Positions 37,601 through 47,062 of a stretch of DNA of 64,000 bases are shown piece after piece (within the stretch, counting starts at the first letter, position 1; each line of letters begins with the position of its first letter). The notes under the pieces were generated by a model. It was not told where the DNA came from and ran no database searches. It saw nothing but the letters and a program-made list of their open reading frames with translations. The DNA comes from Holothuria scabra (taxonomy: Eukaryota; Echinodermata; Holothuroidea; Aspidochirotida; Holothuriidae). Location of the stretch: positions 24,507,318 through 24,571,317 of the forward strand of contig CM074188.1 in the NCBI GenBank assembly GCA_037179385.1, read 5' to 3'. Position numbers and translations under genes: made by a program.

Positions 37601-40600
37601 GGACGATTGAGAAAAATGAGCTATCGGACAGAAGAAGGGGTGGTTGGCAAAGGTGTATCGCTGCATGAAGTTTCAATAGAGGGGACGCAAAATTGATAGC
37701 TCCTCTTGTAGTTCCCTTTAGAAAGTAGAAACAAGTACACAAGATAAATTTCATGTCTCAAAGTTTTTACTTTGTTGAGCTGTATTAAGAGGGTCCTGGA
37801 TGGTATAAATTATGAGTAGCCGGTTACAATAGACGTTTTGCATGAGACGTCACAGAAAAATTTCGCTCTCTATCCAGAAAAGAGTGTGTGTTATTAGAAC
37901 CTACAGTCATAAAAAAACGAATGCAGAGTGGAGGACGCTCGTAGGTCTTTCACGTGCATGTGATATCAAAGAGCCTAACAACTGCCTGGTGATATCTACG
38001 TCATGACCGAGGCTTGCTTCATATTCTTTGACCTTCAAAATGACGTCACGTGACGACACTACAGAAATTCTTCGTGTAACGTCAACCATAAGGTCTATGT
38101 TATTTGCATATACGTAATTATGAATTCCATAAGACTGATCATATAAAAAATGAAAATACCTTTTCTCGATATTGTCTGCTGGAAGTGTCCATGGATTGAA
38201 TCAGATTTGTTGCATGACCAATGAACAGAGCGAAACAGGTTGCACCGGATACCATACTAACCATTGTTAGCCAGAGATCAGTCAGACTTTGTGGGGGAAA
38301 TCGACCGTAGCCAATGCAGAGCATATGAGACATCGCCTTGAACACGGCCCAACTGTATTGATCCCACCAGGAAGCGTCCTGTTGAGCAAGAGAGATGATT
38401 CTTGAAGATAAAAGGAAGAATGATGTGCGATGGAAATATTTCGGTTGAAAAAATTATGGACATAAGCCGACGCCCCTCATCTCAGCAGAAAAACCAGCTC
38501 CCCCATTTTACGGACATACATTTGATAACGATATAAATAGAACAAAGGCAAAGGTCCCCTGAACCCCCTCCTTATTCGACCATTCAGATGATTGAAAATG
38601 CAAAGGTGCGCTGTAAAAAGGAAATACAAAAATTTAAAGAAACATAAAATATTCAAAACATCGTCGTTTAAGGGATAGCCTACTTTTTGTGGAAGACTAG
38701 GCCAAATTTCTACTGAAAGAAAATACATGTCGTTCAAAATATTGTCTGTCCAAATGCCAGAGCTGCAGTATAGTATACTAATTTTAAAAAAAAGTCGCTG
38801 CCTATTCCTTGATCAGGTGCTTGGGAGAAAAATTACTGAGCCTGAACTCCGGGAAGCCGAGGAAATGTAACACCAGTAATAAAGTAATATGGGGTGGGGG
38901 TAGGGGTAGGAGTATGGGTGATGTCAATTTACATTTCATATCCCTGTACAGGAGTGCATTAGTTTAACGAGCAAGCGAAGGATTAGATATTGACCGATGG
39001 GAAAGGGATGTCCCATCATCACCACTTATAAGGATACTGATATTAAACGTCAGAAAGAGTGAAAAAGTTTTCTATAATCTTACGATTAAGCCGTTGATTG
39101 TAACCCAGCAGTGCGAGGGGAAGTTCTGGAGCATGGGAACCAAGAACTGGAGACATCCATTCCAATGACTTATTAACATCATCATGCAAATTAACTTGAA
39201 GATTTTCATAAATGCGTTGGCCACATTAAAAACCTGGGGAAAAGAGAACGCAAACCTTCAATAAAATCATCGTTACTTGACTAAATTACGATAGCCGGGC
39301 GCAAAATGTAGTAAAAACCGAAATCTTACGAATTGATTGACTACAATTTTGGTTCCAAATGGACACCATTGCGGCTAATAATGATAACATAGTGCAGAAC
39401 AGGGTTTCTACCAATGTAGTATAACGGGCAAATTCCGTTTGGCGCCCAGGTTTATTAGATTCTTTAACATTTTAATCAGATGATCTAGTCCAAATAATAA
39501 AAAAAAAATCAGCCTCAGCTTGTCATCTTCCTGATTTCTTCTGTTTGCACATTTTAAAAAATGCAGAAAAACATTTTTTCACAAAGTCCGAACCGTGTCA
39601 CGTGATACAAATTCATTATGTTATACATTTTTTTTCCTTGACGCTCTTTGTCATTATATTTCGGGTGACTATATCTACCGACTCTTCTGCAACCAAACGA
39701 TCATTCTGTCAATAAATGCACCCTTTTAAGCAAGTGCTCGCATCCTCTCTTATCCCTAAAGGGGGTAGAACTAGAAAGTAACATTATTTTCCGTTTGGTA
39801 CGTTCAGATCACATTACTTTTACATCGTAATATTTTATACGATAAAAATTAAGCCGTCGCTGGATATCGTATAGAACAACATTGCATTTCCTGAAAAGCG
39901 GTCAAGCAAGAAAAATGCATGTGAAATCTACAATTTCAAAAAATGTACATATTTTTCGTGAATTATGCTTATCTCTTGAACAAATGAAAACAGTTTCCAG
40001 AAAGTTCTCAGAAATTAATGGATTTTTGCCAACGTTGCAAAATCTCATTCGTGTAGTATAGTTAAAAATTGACGGCTGTACCTGAGCCTTTAGATACCCT
40101 AAATTTCTATTTAAAAAGGCCCGTTTGAACATTGTATTGCAAGTTGAAACATCAAAATAAAAACTAATGGGGCTGCACATTATTCCCCAGTCCCCGCCCA
40201 GCCGACACCGATTCGGACGATTCTATATGTAGTTCAAAGGTAATGTATAATTTATTCTCAGCATAGCTGAATCATCCAGGTTTCCTGTGTTCCCAAACCT
40301 TACCTGTTCCCACTGTCGGACGAAACGTAGCAATCTTGATAAGCGGAGCAGTCTTAAAAGACTGAGAAGTTTGAACAATCTCAAAATTCGAAGTGCTCGG
40401 GACAAGTCTAGAAGTTTGGGGTTGCCGTCCTCATCAAGGAGAAGGAAAATGTAATCAAACGGCACGGCGGACACGACATCAATGATGAACCAGGTTTTTA
40501 AGTAATGAACGGCAATGACAGAAGGGTCTAAGATAACCTGCTCCGCAGTTTTTTGGTCCATCACTCCAGTCCGAAAGTTGAATACCACGTCGAGCATGAA

Positions 40601-43600
40601 GAAAGTATCTGAGAAGCAGTTGAATGTTATCCAACCAGCACTCAGCTCTTCATTCCGGAAGAAAGAGATTATGACGGGGAGAACGATCAAATTTGCCATG
40701 AGAAGAAGCACCATGACGAGGTCCCAGTAGAATCTGATGACGAGAAAAAGAAGAATTCTTCGATATGTCAATGCACAAAGCATCTGTGGTTCAAGTTTAC
40801 CTCAAGTCAAAAAAATTAAAAGTATGTACTAAAGAGCATGAAAAATAAAATCTAACATTCCAATTTCCATCTTCATATGACATTTCTAAGCCGAGATATA
40901 AAATGTTTATTATTTTTAAATGACATATTGCGCAATAATTTGTGGTGTCATTGTAGTACAACTCTAATTACAATCTTTGTATTTTTCTGTTTTGCTGAAA
41001 GTTGCTGCACCTTGTACCAAAGTGTGATAGAACTCTAACATTTATGGGGTAATACAATTTTTTAAGTCCGCTCTGTGCAACGTGCTATGCAAGCAAACAA
41101 AGAAAAATCAAGGTCATAACAACGTTTTCAATTTTAAAGCAGGGGTGGCGCCAGGATTTGCCCGACAGGGGGCCAAGCTCCCCGACAGGGGGCCAGAATT
41201 TCAAGGCCCCGACAAAGGTGATGTTATGTCCCGGCGGGACGTGACTTGGTAGAATTTGAGGGGTGCGTAGGGCGCTGAAATTTTGGGCTTTCTTTTTAAC
41301 AGTTTAACAGACACTTAAAAATCTGGAGTTTTTTGAAAGAAAGTTGGCTTTTGTAAGAACTATGAAAATTTTTGGCACTCTATTGGAGAATCTGTCCTTC
41401 ATATGGCAAAAATAAAAAAACGTTATATGGGCGACAGCTGAAATTCTTTAGAGGTTACGCGTTAAATCGAGACTAGACTACAAGTTTGCCCGGAAAGGTT
41501 TTCCCTTTTTGAACGAAGATTTGAAAAGTAGGGACTTATTAAATTGGAGAAATTTTGGAATTTAATGAAAGAAAATTTAGTTTCTTGGTAAGGTTATAGT
41601 AAATATTTGTTTTTTTAAGTTATATGCCTTTCAAGAGTAAAATTAGGCAGTATGCTGGGTGATTAACAGAGTTGGCTTTGGTTATTTATTGTATGGAGAA
41701 TCTATCGGAAATGGAAAATTTTGCCACTTTTAACAATATGAAGTTTATATAGGGGAAAATATTGTAAACCTGATAACAGTCTGTACGTTTTATGGAAGAA
41801 TCTTACCTTCTCATGAGAAAAAATCAAGTAGAGGGTGATCTGTAGTTTTGTTGGGGTTACTGAATATCATTATGCAGATTCAGGCCCTCAGACCATATTG
41901 GAACATTCTCCCGAGGAAAAAGTTTGGCTTCGCATATATTCGAAGTTTCATATTTTATATTATTGCCATAGGCGTACGGGAGCGTTTCAGTTTGGGAGGG
42001 AGCAGAATTGGCTTTTGTCCGAAAAGTGTAATCCCCGAAAGACCATTTAAGTCGAGCGCACAGAAATTTTTTGAAAAATTGAGAACTCCCAGAGAGCAGG
42101 AAATGACATTTCCGTGTTCGGAACTAGAATTTAAGAAGTCAGCTTTCGAGCTTTCTTTCGCAATAAAATTTTCACTTCAAAGTACTGCCCCAAACGAAGA
42201 ACAATTTACAAGAATGCTTAGTTCTGTTAATTAATCTGTTCGACTAAAATACTATCTATGCGGAATGCCACCATCAGTTGGCGCGGAGCGTACAGAAAAT
42301 TGTTAAAATATTTAACCCCTCAGACAGCCGGAATGGCATTTCCCGGACTTGTAACTAGAAATGAGGCAGTCTTTATTTTTAGCTTTCCTTTGAAATGAAA
42401 GTTTCACTTCAAAAGAAAAACAAAGATTCTAACCCTAACCCCTCGCCAGCGAGGTGGGGGGGGGGGGCGGGGGCCTTGGCCCCGTCGGGGAACACTTCCC
42501 CGGCGCCATCCCTGTTTTAAAGGGAAACAAAGCAGGTAATGTGAGTTGTACAACAAGAAAGTCACTCTCTTGTTGAATAACTCACATAGCATGCTGTGTT
42601 TTCCTTTAAAATTAAAAATGTTTCCATAAGCTTGAACACTTCCTATTTGCTTGCACAAAGCATCTTGCACAAGGAGGGCTTAATTCGTGACATCTCCTCA
42701 TAAGAGTAAGAGTGCTATCACACCTCGGTACAAGGTGCAGTATCGTTTGAAAAAAACAAACAAAGAAATACAAAGATTGTAATCTGAGTAGTACAAGAAT
42801 GTATAACAAATTATTGCTCAATGTACCATTTTAATTTGAGTGAATAAATTCAACTTTTGGTATCTCAGCTTAGGAATGTCCTATGAAGATGGGAGTTGAA
42901 CTGTTAGATTTAACTTTTCATGGTCTTTAATATATATTTAAGAATTTTTTGACTTGAGGTACACTTTAAGTCCTTGCCACCTGAGTACAAAGCTAATGAT
43001 AATACCGATCATATGCTAGAGATAAACAATAACAACCCTAATTTTTTGCGCCAAAAGCGCAAAAAAAACCACTTGACGTCATATTTTTTGTCTACACAGC
43101 CTTATTTTCCTCCTGTCTAGTGATTGTGAAAAGGAAAAGGGGACATTGTTCGTTGACTCCACCTTATGTCCTGGGTTTTGTCTTGTTTGCTTGTTTGTAA
43201 CCAACCACAACGTCAGACAAGGGTGACAGATCATTTTCTGTTAAACACACTGTTTAACAAGGTGTTTCTTGATTGGCTGTATTGTATTGTGTCGATAGTA
43301 TTCTTTGTTCGGGTTAGGGATTAGGGTAGGATTAGAGCTATCGTTAGCCTTTAAGGAAATTTTTTGTTAAACAATGCGCATCACCCCCGTTATTGTGTAA
43401 GGGAATTGAAGTCGTGGAAAACTTGTGAAAACAAACTCTGATTGCCCCTTGAAAGATGGAATATTACTAGGCCCCCTGTTTTTCATTGGTATGTTCACCC
43501 CTCCCCCTTCTTAAAGAAAAGGGGAACAAAATTCAAACTTAAGATAATTTTCGGTAGCTAGATAGAGGCAGGATTGCTACATGCAACCTTTACTTCAGTA

Positions 43601-45015
43601 ATTTCAGTCGCACAATTCTGTTCCTATATCATATCGATTTAAATGGGGCCTGAAACGCCCTCTTTTACTTAACTGGACATTTTTACAAGTGAGACGGGTA
43701 TTCCTTGTAAGGTAAACTGAGGGTTTTCATCCACTTAAAGGCCCAGTTCTCTCACCCCAAACAGTACCAATTCTCTTAACCTTTTTACTTAAGCCCCTCC
43801 CACAATTGCCTGAAATTCATCCTCATCCAGATGCAATCTCAGTTCATTGCTTCAAGGTCAGTACCGTTTATGCTGTGTAACATAAGCTTTGCTACTTTGC
43901 ATTGTTTGAATAAGCTGTCAATCCAAGAGCTGAGCTAATTGAGAATTTCGGTACCCCCCACCCCTACCAAAATTGCATTTTGGGGTGAGAGGTTTGGCCC
44001 TTTTAAGGGGTTTTGGTTTTAAAAATTAAATCAGACAAACTCATTGAACCAACTTACCATTGGTCAACACCTCCAATGCCTGTACTTACATTCTATGTAG
44101 CCTATGTCCTTTACTTTATTTGTTTTTTCCTTCTGAGATATGGAAGGTTGACAAAAGAGGTCGAAAATTGGTTATTTCAACCTACCCAAGGTATTTTCAA
44201 CCGCTTTATTGGAAACCTTGCAAATTTACGATAAAATTAATTTTAGGAGGGTGATAAGATGTTATCACCGAGACGTTGTGATAAAAGTTACTAATGGAGG
44301 TAACTCTTTTACATTTGGTAAGCTCTATTTCCAGTCATCTAGATAGTGACTTAAACATTCGACAAAGTTTAGAGATAGTTAAATATTTCCTGACTTTGGT
44401 GACACAATCGTATGCATTACGGCATTTTTTCTTTTATAGGGAGGTCCTCAACCCATTCATGGCTTACTTTGGAAGCACGGTCTTTCTGCACCTGACTGGT
44501 GCCTTCTTAACAAATGTTCATACAAAAATCAAACAGAATTACCTGAAAGAACTGCAGGGGTGTATAATAAAGAAACCTGCTGCCTTGAGTCGTTTCTTCT
44601 CTTTCTGAATTCCTCTCTTGCTGCCAAATAATTTCATTGATAATTTGTTGTCATTTGGCTGCAGCATCGTCCAGAGACTTTTTTGGATAAAACTAGGCTT
44701 AATATTTTCGAAATCATCACTTTCTCTCTTTCTGTACAAATCACCTAGTAAAGTAAACTTTTGCAGCGTCTCCGTGACCACTTCTGGGTCTTCTGTTGAC
44801 GGCCCACTGGGAGAACTGGGACAGTTCCGGACTCTGTCTTTATCTTTGACGGCGTTACGTTCTTCATTTTGCAACTTACGACCTTCTTTTGGAGGCTTTT
44901 TGTCCAGTGCCAATGGTGAAATTTTGTTAGGCCTAGCATGTTTTACACCTGGAATAGGACTCAATCTGGCCGGCAAAGGTTCTGTTTGAAGACCCACTTT
45001 TCTGTTATCAGCCAT
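31507..45015 (-). CDS. HCN: HCN (hyperpolarization-activated cyclic-nucleotide-gated) channel, eight exons
   Basis: Exons in transcript order: 45015-44543, 40733-40304, 39233-39084, 38378-38160, 37587-37441, 35403-35160, 33096-32853 and 31627-31507. They sum to 2028 nt, 675 residues plus stop, with every junction phase-consistent. The family forms tetrameric plasma-membrane Na+/K+ channels opened by hyperpolarization and tuned by cAMP; it carries the pacemaker current Ih. Visible parts: HCN domain around residues 105-160 ([22 protein letters not shown]); S1-S3; an Arg/Lys/Leu-rich S4 at about 270-300; S5; the filter CIGYG at 372-376; S6; C-linker with [17 protein letters not shown] at about 495-620 with [20 protein letters not shown] and RRVATV. 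The tail after the CNBD is much shorter than in vertebrate HCN2/4. The start Met is the only one ahead of the HCN domain in that frame. The last exon is inferred from splice signal and frame only. Confidence 0.93.
32853..33096 (-). CDS. HCN: HCN exon 7: phosphate-binding cassette and C-helix
   Basis: A 244-bp exon with acceptor tttcggcag. It opens [20 protein letters not shown]. The Glu of GEI and the first Arg of RRVATV correspond to the cAMP-phosphate and ribose contacts of vertebrate HCN channels; the Thr next to that Arg in vertebrates is Val here. The C-helix follows ([20 protein letters not shown]). I place the end at CAG|GTGGGT, phase 2; without splicing the frame would stop nine codons later. 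Confidence 0.88.
34752..35046. mobile_element. TTAA MITE family A, copy 3 (HCN intron 6)
   Basis: TTAA at 34748-34751 and 35047-35050. Ends AGGCATATTTTCATCATCCC and GGGGTGACGAATGACTGCCT are diverged from the other copies, so this looks older. It lies in the intron downstream of HCN exon 6. Confidence 0.75.
35160..35403 (-). CDS. HCN: HCN exon 6: first half of the cyclic-nucleotide-binding domain
   Basis: A 244-bp exon, acceptor tcctttacag and donor GTAAGT, running phase 0 to phase 1. It encodes [40 protein letters not shown] and YFIQQG, and ends inside the FGEI motif (DGSFFG, then a split Glu codon). Confidence 0.96.
35715..35960 (-). mobile_element. SINE-like element, GC-rich diverged copy (HCN intron 6 side)
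   Basis: Shares TTTCCAGTTGTTGCTCACT and the GGCCGGCC-type block with the SINE at 36438-36665. The head part is replaced by unrelated GC-rich sequence. It lies just upstream of HCN exon 6 in transcript order. Confidence 0.45.
36066..36312. mobile_element. TTAA MITE family B (about 247 bp), copy 1
   Basis: TTAA at 36062-36065 and 36313-36316. Ends AGGATAAGAGCGGTCCCCC and GGGGTGACTGCTCTTGCCC are inverted repeats. Homologous copies: about 55643-55896 and 63411-63657. It sits in HCN intron 5. Confidence 0.8.
36438..36665 (-). mobile_element. tRNA-derived SINE-like element with intact B box (HCN intron 5)
   Basis: On the minus strand: TATGGTCAAGTGCTTCAT resembles a tRNA A box, and GTTCAAGTC (36623-36615) is a perfect RNA polymerase III B box (GTTCRANNC). 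Downstream comes a unique body with AGTGAGCTACAACTGG and a terminal TTGGTTGGGAACCTGGG block. Related copies: 10928-11168, 6371-6590 and 35715-35960; fragments near 4851, 34190-34260, 34470-34535 and 45805-45870. Confidence 0.7.
36759..37046. mobile_element. 288-bp hAT-like MITE in HCN intron 5
   Basis: Ends CATGGGCGTCCGCAG and CTGCGGACGCCAATG are inverted repeats. Flanks atagcgat (36751-36758) and atagagat (37047-37054) form an 8-bp duplication with one mismatch. The interior is G-rich at the left and C-rich at the right, with no coding potential. It lies between HCN exons 5 and 6. Confidence 0.72.
37441..37587 (-). CDS. HCN: HCN exon 5: C-linker
   Basis: A 147-bp phase 0-0 exon of 49 codons, acceptor ttccatttag and donor GTAAAT. 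It reads [20 protein letters not shown] and [13 protein letters not shown], the C-linker helices that couple the CNBD to the gate. Confidence 0.95.
38160..38378 (-). CDS. HCN: HCN exon 4: pore loop, CIGYG filter and S6
   Basis: A 219-bp phase 0-0 exon of 73 codons, acceptor ttgctcaacag and donor GTATTT. It encodes [16 protein letters not shown], the HCN selectivity filter, then the S6 segment [20 protein letters not shown] and the start of the C-linker [19 protein letters not shown]. Confidence 0.96.
39084..39233 (-). CDS. HCN: HCN exon 3: S5 and outer pore turret
   Basis: A 150-bp phase 0-0 exon of 50 codons, acceptor ttccccag and donor GTAAGA. It reads [18 protein letters not shown], then [18 protein letters not shown] and [18 protein letters not shown] and the Cys-Trp-Val turret are strongly HCN-like. 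The first ten residues differ from the vertebrate S4-S5 linker (usually MTYDLA-type), so the linker is divergent. Confidence 0.93.
40304..40733 (-). CDS. HCN: HCN exon 2: S1 to S4 voltage sensor
   Basis: A 430-bp exon between acceptor tcgtcatcag and donor GTAAGG, running phase 2 to phase 0. It encodes [20 protein letters not shown] (S1), [20 protein letters not shown] (S2), [20 protein letters not shown] (S3) and an S4 with regularly spaced basic residues in [20 protein letters not shown]. It ends RQWEQ at the usual S4-S5 linker position. Confidence 0.95.
41140..42514. mobile_element. Non-autonomous hAT-like DNA transposon in HCN intron 1
   Basis: 1375 bp bounded by inverted ends CAGGGGTGGCGCC (left) and its near-complement at the right end (GGCGCCATCCCTG). 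It is flanked by a perfect 8-bp target-site duplication, ttttaaag at 41132-41139 and 42515-42522. 8-bp duplications and CAG...CTG ends are the hAT signature. No transposase frame is visible; the longest open frame (41848-42234) is unrecognised. It lies between HCN exons 1 and 2. Confidence 0.88.
42520..42608. repeat. 89-bp foldback next to the hAT element
   Basis: AAGGGAAACAAAGCAG at the left and a matching TGTGTTTTCCTTT at the right, with GTGAGTTGTACAACAAGA and TCTTGTTGAATAACTCAC forming the inner arms. The hAT element at 41140-42514 landed on its left edge. Confidence 0.6.
42708..42970. repeat. Dispersed repeat family G, copy 2 (HCN intron 1)
   Basis: Direct-orientation match to 14995-15255. 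A partial inverted copy (GCACCTTGTACC, AAGTGTGATAGAACTC) is at about 40960-41040. Confidence 0.65.
43243..43383. mobile_element. MITE family C, copy in HCN intron 1
   Basis: Reads CACACTGTTTAACAAGGTG at the left and TTGTTAAACAATGCGCATC at the right, with GGGTTAGGGATTAGGG inside. About 140 bp. Confidence 0.72.
43739..44002. mobile_element. TTAA MITE family A, copy 4 (HCN intron 1)
   Basis: TTAA at 43735-43738 and 44003-44006. Ends AGGCCCAGTTCTCTCACCCC and GGGGTGAGAGGTTTGGCCC. It is about 30 bp shorter than copy 1 because of an internal deletion. Confidence 0.8.
44543..45015 (-). CDS. HCN: HCN exon 1: start codon, disordered N terminus, HCN domain
   Basis: ATG is at 45015-45013 and donor GTAATT follows AG at 44543, phase 2. 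The first roughly 100 residues are Pro/Lys/Glu-rich and of low complexity. From about residue 104 the sequence matches the conserved HCN-domain core: [20 protein letters not shown], then [15 protein letters not shown], which continues into FYWDL in the next exon. The 5' UTR border and promoter are not identified. Confidence 0.9.
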
Positions 45016-45804
45016 CGATCCTTTAGAAGGCCGATAAAACTAGTCACTTTGGGATTTTCAAGTTTACTTGAGCCTACATGATGTTTTCAGGAAAGAGTTG
45101 TGTTCCAGACTAATACGTCTGGCTTGCAAAGCTAGGCCAGCATCTTGGGAATGACATACTAGGCCTTAATGCTAATATAATCCGAGACCTAGCTATGTCA
45201 TTATCTAACCCAAGAAAGTTTTGCCCTTCCTCTGTTACATCATAAAAGCTTGATCGTTGATATACGCAGACATCATTTTTGTCAGCGTGCTTCCAACAGG
45301 CGTTGTGCATATGACGATACGACACATAAATTGCGCGTAAGTTTTATTACATGCAATCAGCTGAATTGCGCAACGTTCGGATAGCCTACGCGAACAGTCT
45401 TCTATGCGCTTTTGCGAACTTGTTTACGTCATGTCTGAAGTAGGCAAAGATACCCTAAGCTTTATCTAAAGATTAGGATTTCTATGTCTCTGTATTTGTT
45501 GTTATCAGTTTGTTTTCCCGAAAAGAGGATATACTGCTTGCTCAATGACATCATATGGATGTGTTAGGGAAGTTTCACGCATGCAAAAGTCAACTAACTT
45601 AACCGCGTGCTAGTGGACAAAAAATGCGCTGACGCTAGGTCATGCAGTAAAGTGGCGCGTGCAACTGTTTTTTTTTTTTTTTTCAAAACTACTAGCACGT
45701 TCACAATATTTAACCTTCGTTGTTTCAAACGTCACTTCTCCATGAAAACAGTATGTTGGAGGGAAAACAAAACTTTATGTACCGGTATGTGAAAAAGTTA
45801 GTTA

Positions 45805-45870
45805 GGGTTTTGAGGCCCAGTTTCCAACCTATTGGTTCAAGTCGAGCCGGCCGGTGATATAAGAACCCTA
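45805..45870. repeat. SINE tail fragment
   Basis: GAGGCCCAGTTTCCAACC and TTGGTTCAAGTCGAGCCGGC match the 3' block of the SINE-like family. A reverse fragment with the same sequence is at 34470-34535. Confidence 0.5.
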
Positions 45871-46169
45871 GTCACAATGTAAGCGGTACCCCTTGTTTGG
45901 ATGAATAGGCCTTATGCGCTGACAATTTACTGATTTATTTATAGGACGCTATATGCCCTGTACTTTAGGTTCATAGAAATCCTAAGCTTTACCTATAGCG
46001 CGTTTCAAGTTGGCACACTGGATGGAACAGACCATGCCCAGTACGTTTGTTACGAATACGCGCGCACTACATCCCCTAGTAACAATGGTAATACAATTGG
46101 CATCTAGATGGAAAAATAGCAACACGAGCAACGCAGTGACGTTGGTGAGGAACGAATCCGGACAGCAAG

Positions 46170-46430
46170 TGATGGTCTGATTTAAGTCGGCCATAACTGG
46201 GGTCTATCACCTTTTAATCTTTCAATTTATTTGCTTAGTTGTATCATGGATGTTTGTACACTAAATTGTACACTGATTTCTGGTTGTTTCTCTTCTACTG
46301 AATATGAGGATTTGAAATTCATGTAGACAATACATGAAGACGAATTAAGGCTGATAGACCCCACTAATGGCTGGCCGCGCCTACAGTTGCTAAGCACAAG
46401 CGCTTATCGGATTCGTCTATAGATCAGGAT
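46170..46430. repeat. Dispersed repeat family F, copy 2
   Basis: Shares GATGGTCTGATTTAAGTCGG, TTGAAATTCATGTA and ATAGACCCCACTAATGG with 15690-15935. Coding potential is absent. Confidence 0.7.
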
Positions 46431-46689
46431 AGATCTCTACCAGTGAGCTATATAACATATAGCATATAGTTCACTGAACTCCACAGTCTTGACGACACTC
46501 TGACGTCATTTTGGTGTCTTATTACACGACCAATCAGCTGATATATTTTAGTTGTAGTGGTTTGGTATAGAAGTCGTGTACGTGACGCTAGCGCGTTTAA
46601 ATTTGGAACTAATCACCCGCAGGACGTGTGCTACCGATACGCGCGCAGGAAAGCACCTTAGTTACAACGTAGACTGCAATCACGAACGT

Positions 46690-47062
46690 CCTATATATGG
46701 ACAGAGCATACTACATGGTAGATTGTCGCTACCGTACGTGTGATAAAAAGCGCACCAAGATGGCCGTCTGCTATGGTTTGGTATCAAAGTTTGGACTTGC
46801 CCAAGAATACCACCATATTTTGCAAGAAAGTTGAAATATTTTTGAAATGTGGCAAGGTAAAATCAAAATCACTTCACGTTTGCGGGAATATGATGTTATT
46901 TTCCATTTTAGTTTAACAGTGTTTAAAATATTACAGAGTCGTCGTCAAATCAGACGATTTATAACTTCACGGCGGCCATCTTTTTGCGCCCTTTTTGTCC
47001 CATTCGGTGGCGACCATCTACGGATAGGACGTACACGTCACATGCTCTTCCCATGTATTTAA
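46690..47062. mobile_element. Long-TIR foldback element family D, copy 2
   Basis: Left arm ATATGGACAGAGCATACT and GCGCACCAAGATGGCCGTC; right arm ACGGCGGCCATCTTTTTGCG and GTCACATGCTCTTCCCATGT. The inverted arms exceed 100 bp each, giving one large hairpin with an A/T-rich centre. Confidence 0.75.

Noticed and set aside
41848..42234. 128-codon frame inside the 41.1-kb hAT-like element, considered as a transposase remnant
   Set aside because: No hAT dimerisation or catalytic motif is visible.
43042..43066. Perfect 10-bp hairpin followed by an A-run, resembling a terminator
   Set aside because: Rho-independent terminators are bacterial; in an animal intron this is a chance or repeat-derived hairpin.
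44618..44989. 123-codon plus-strand frame
   Set aside because: Antisense shadow of HCN exon 1.
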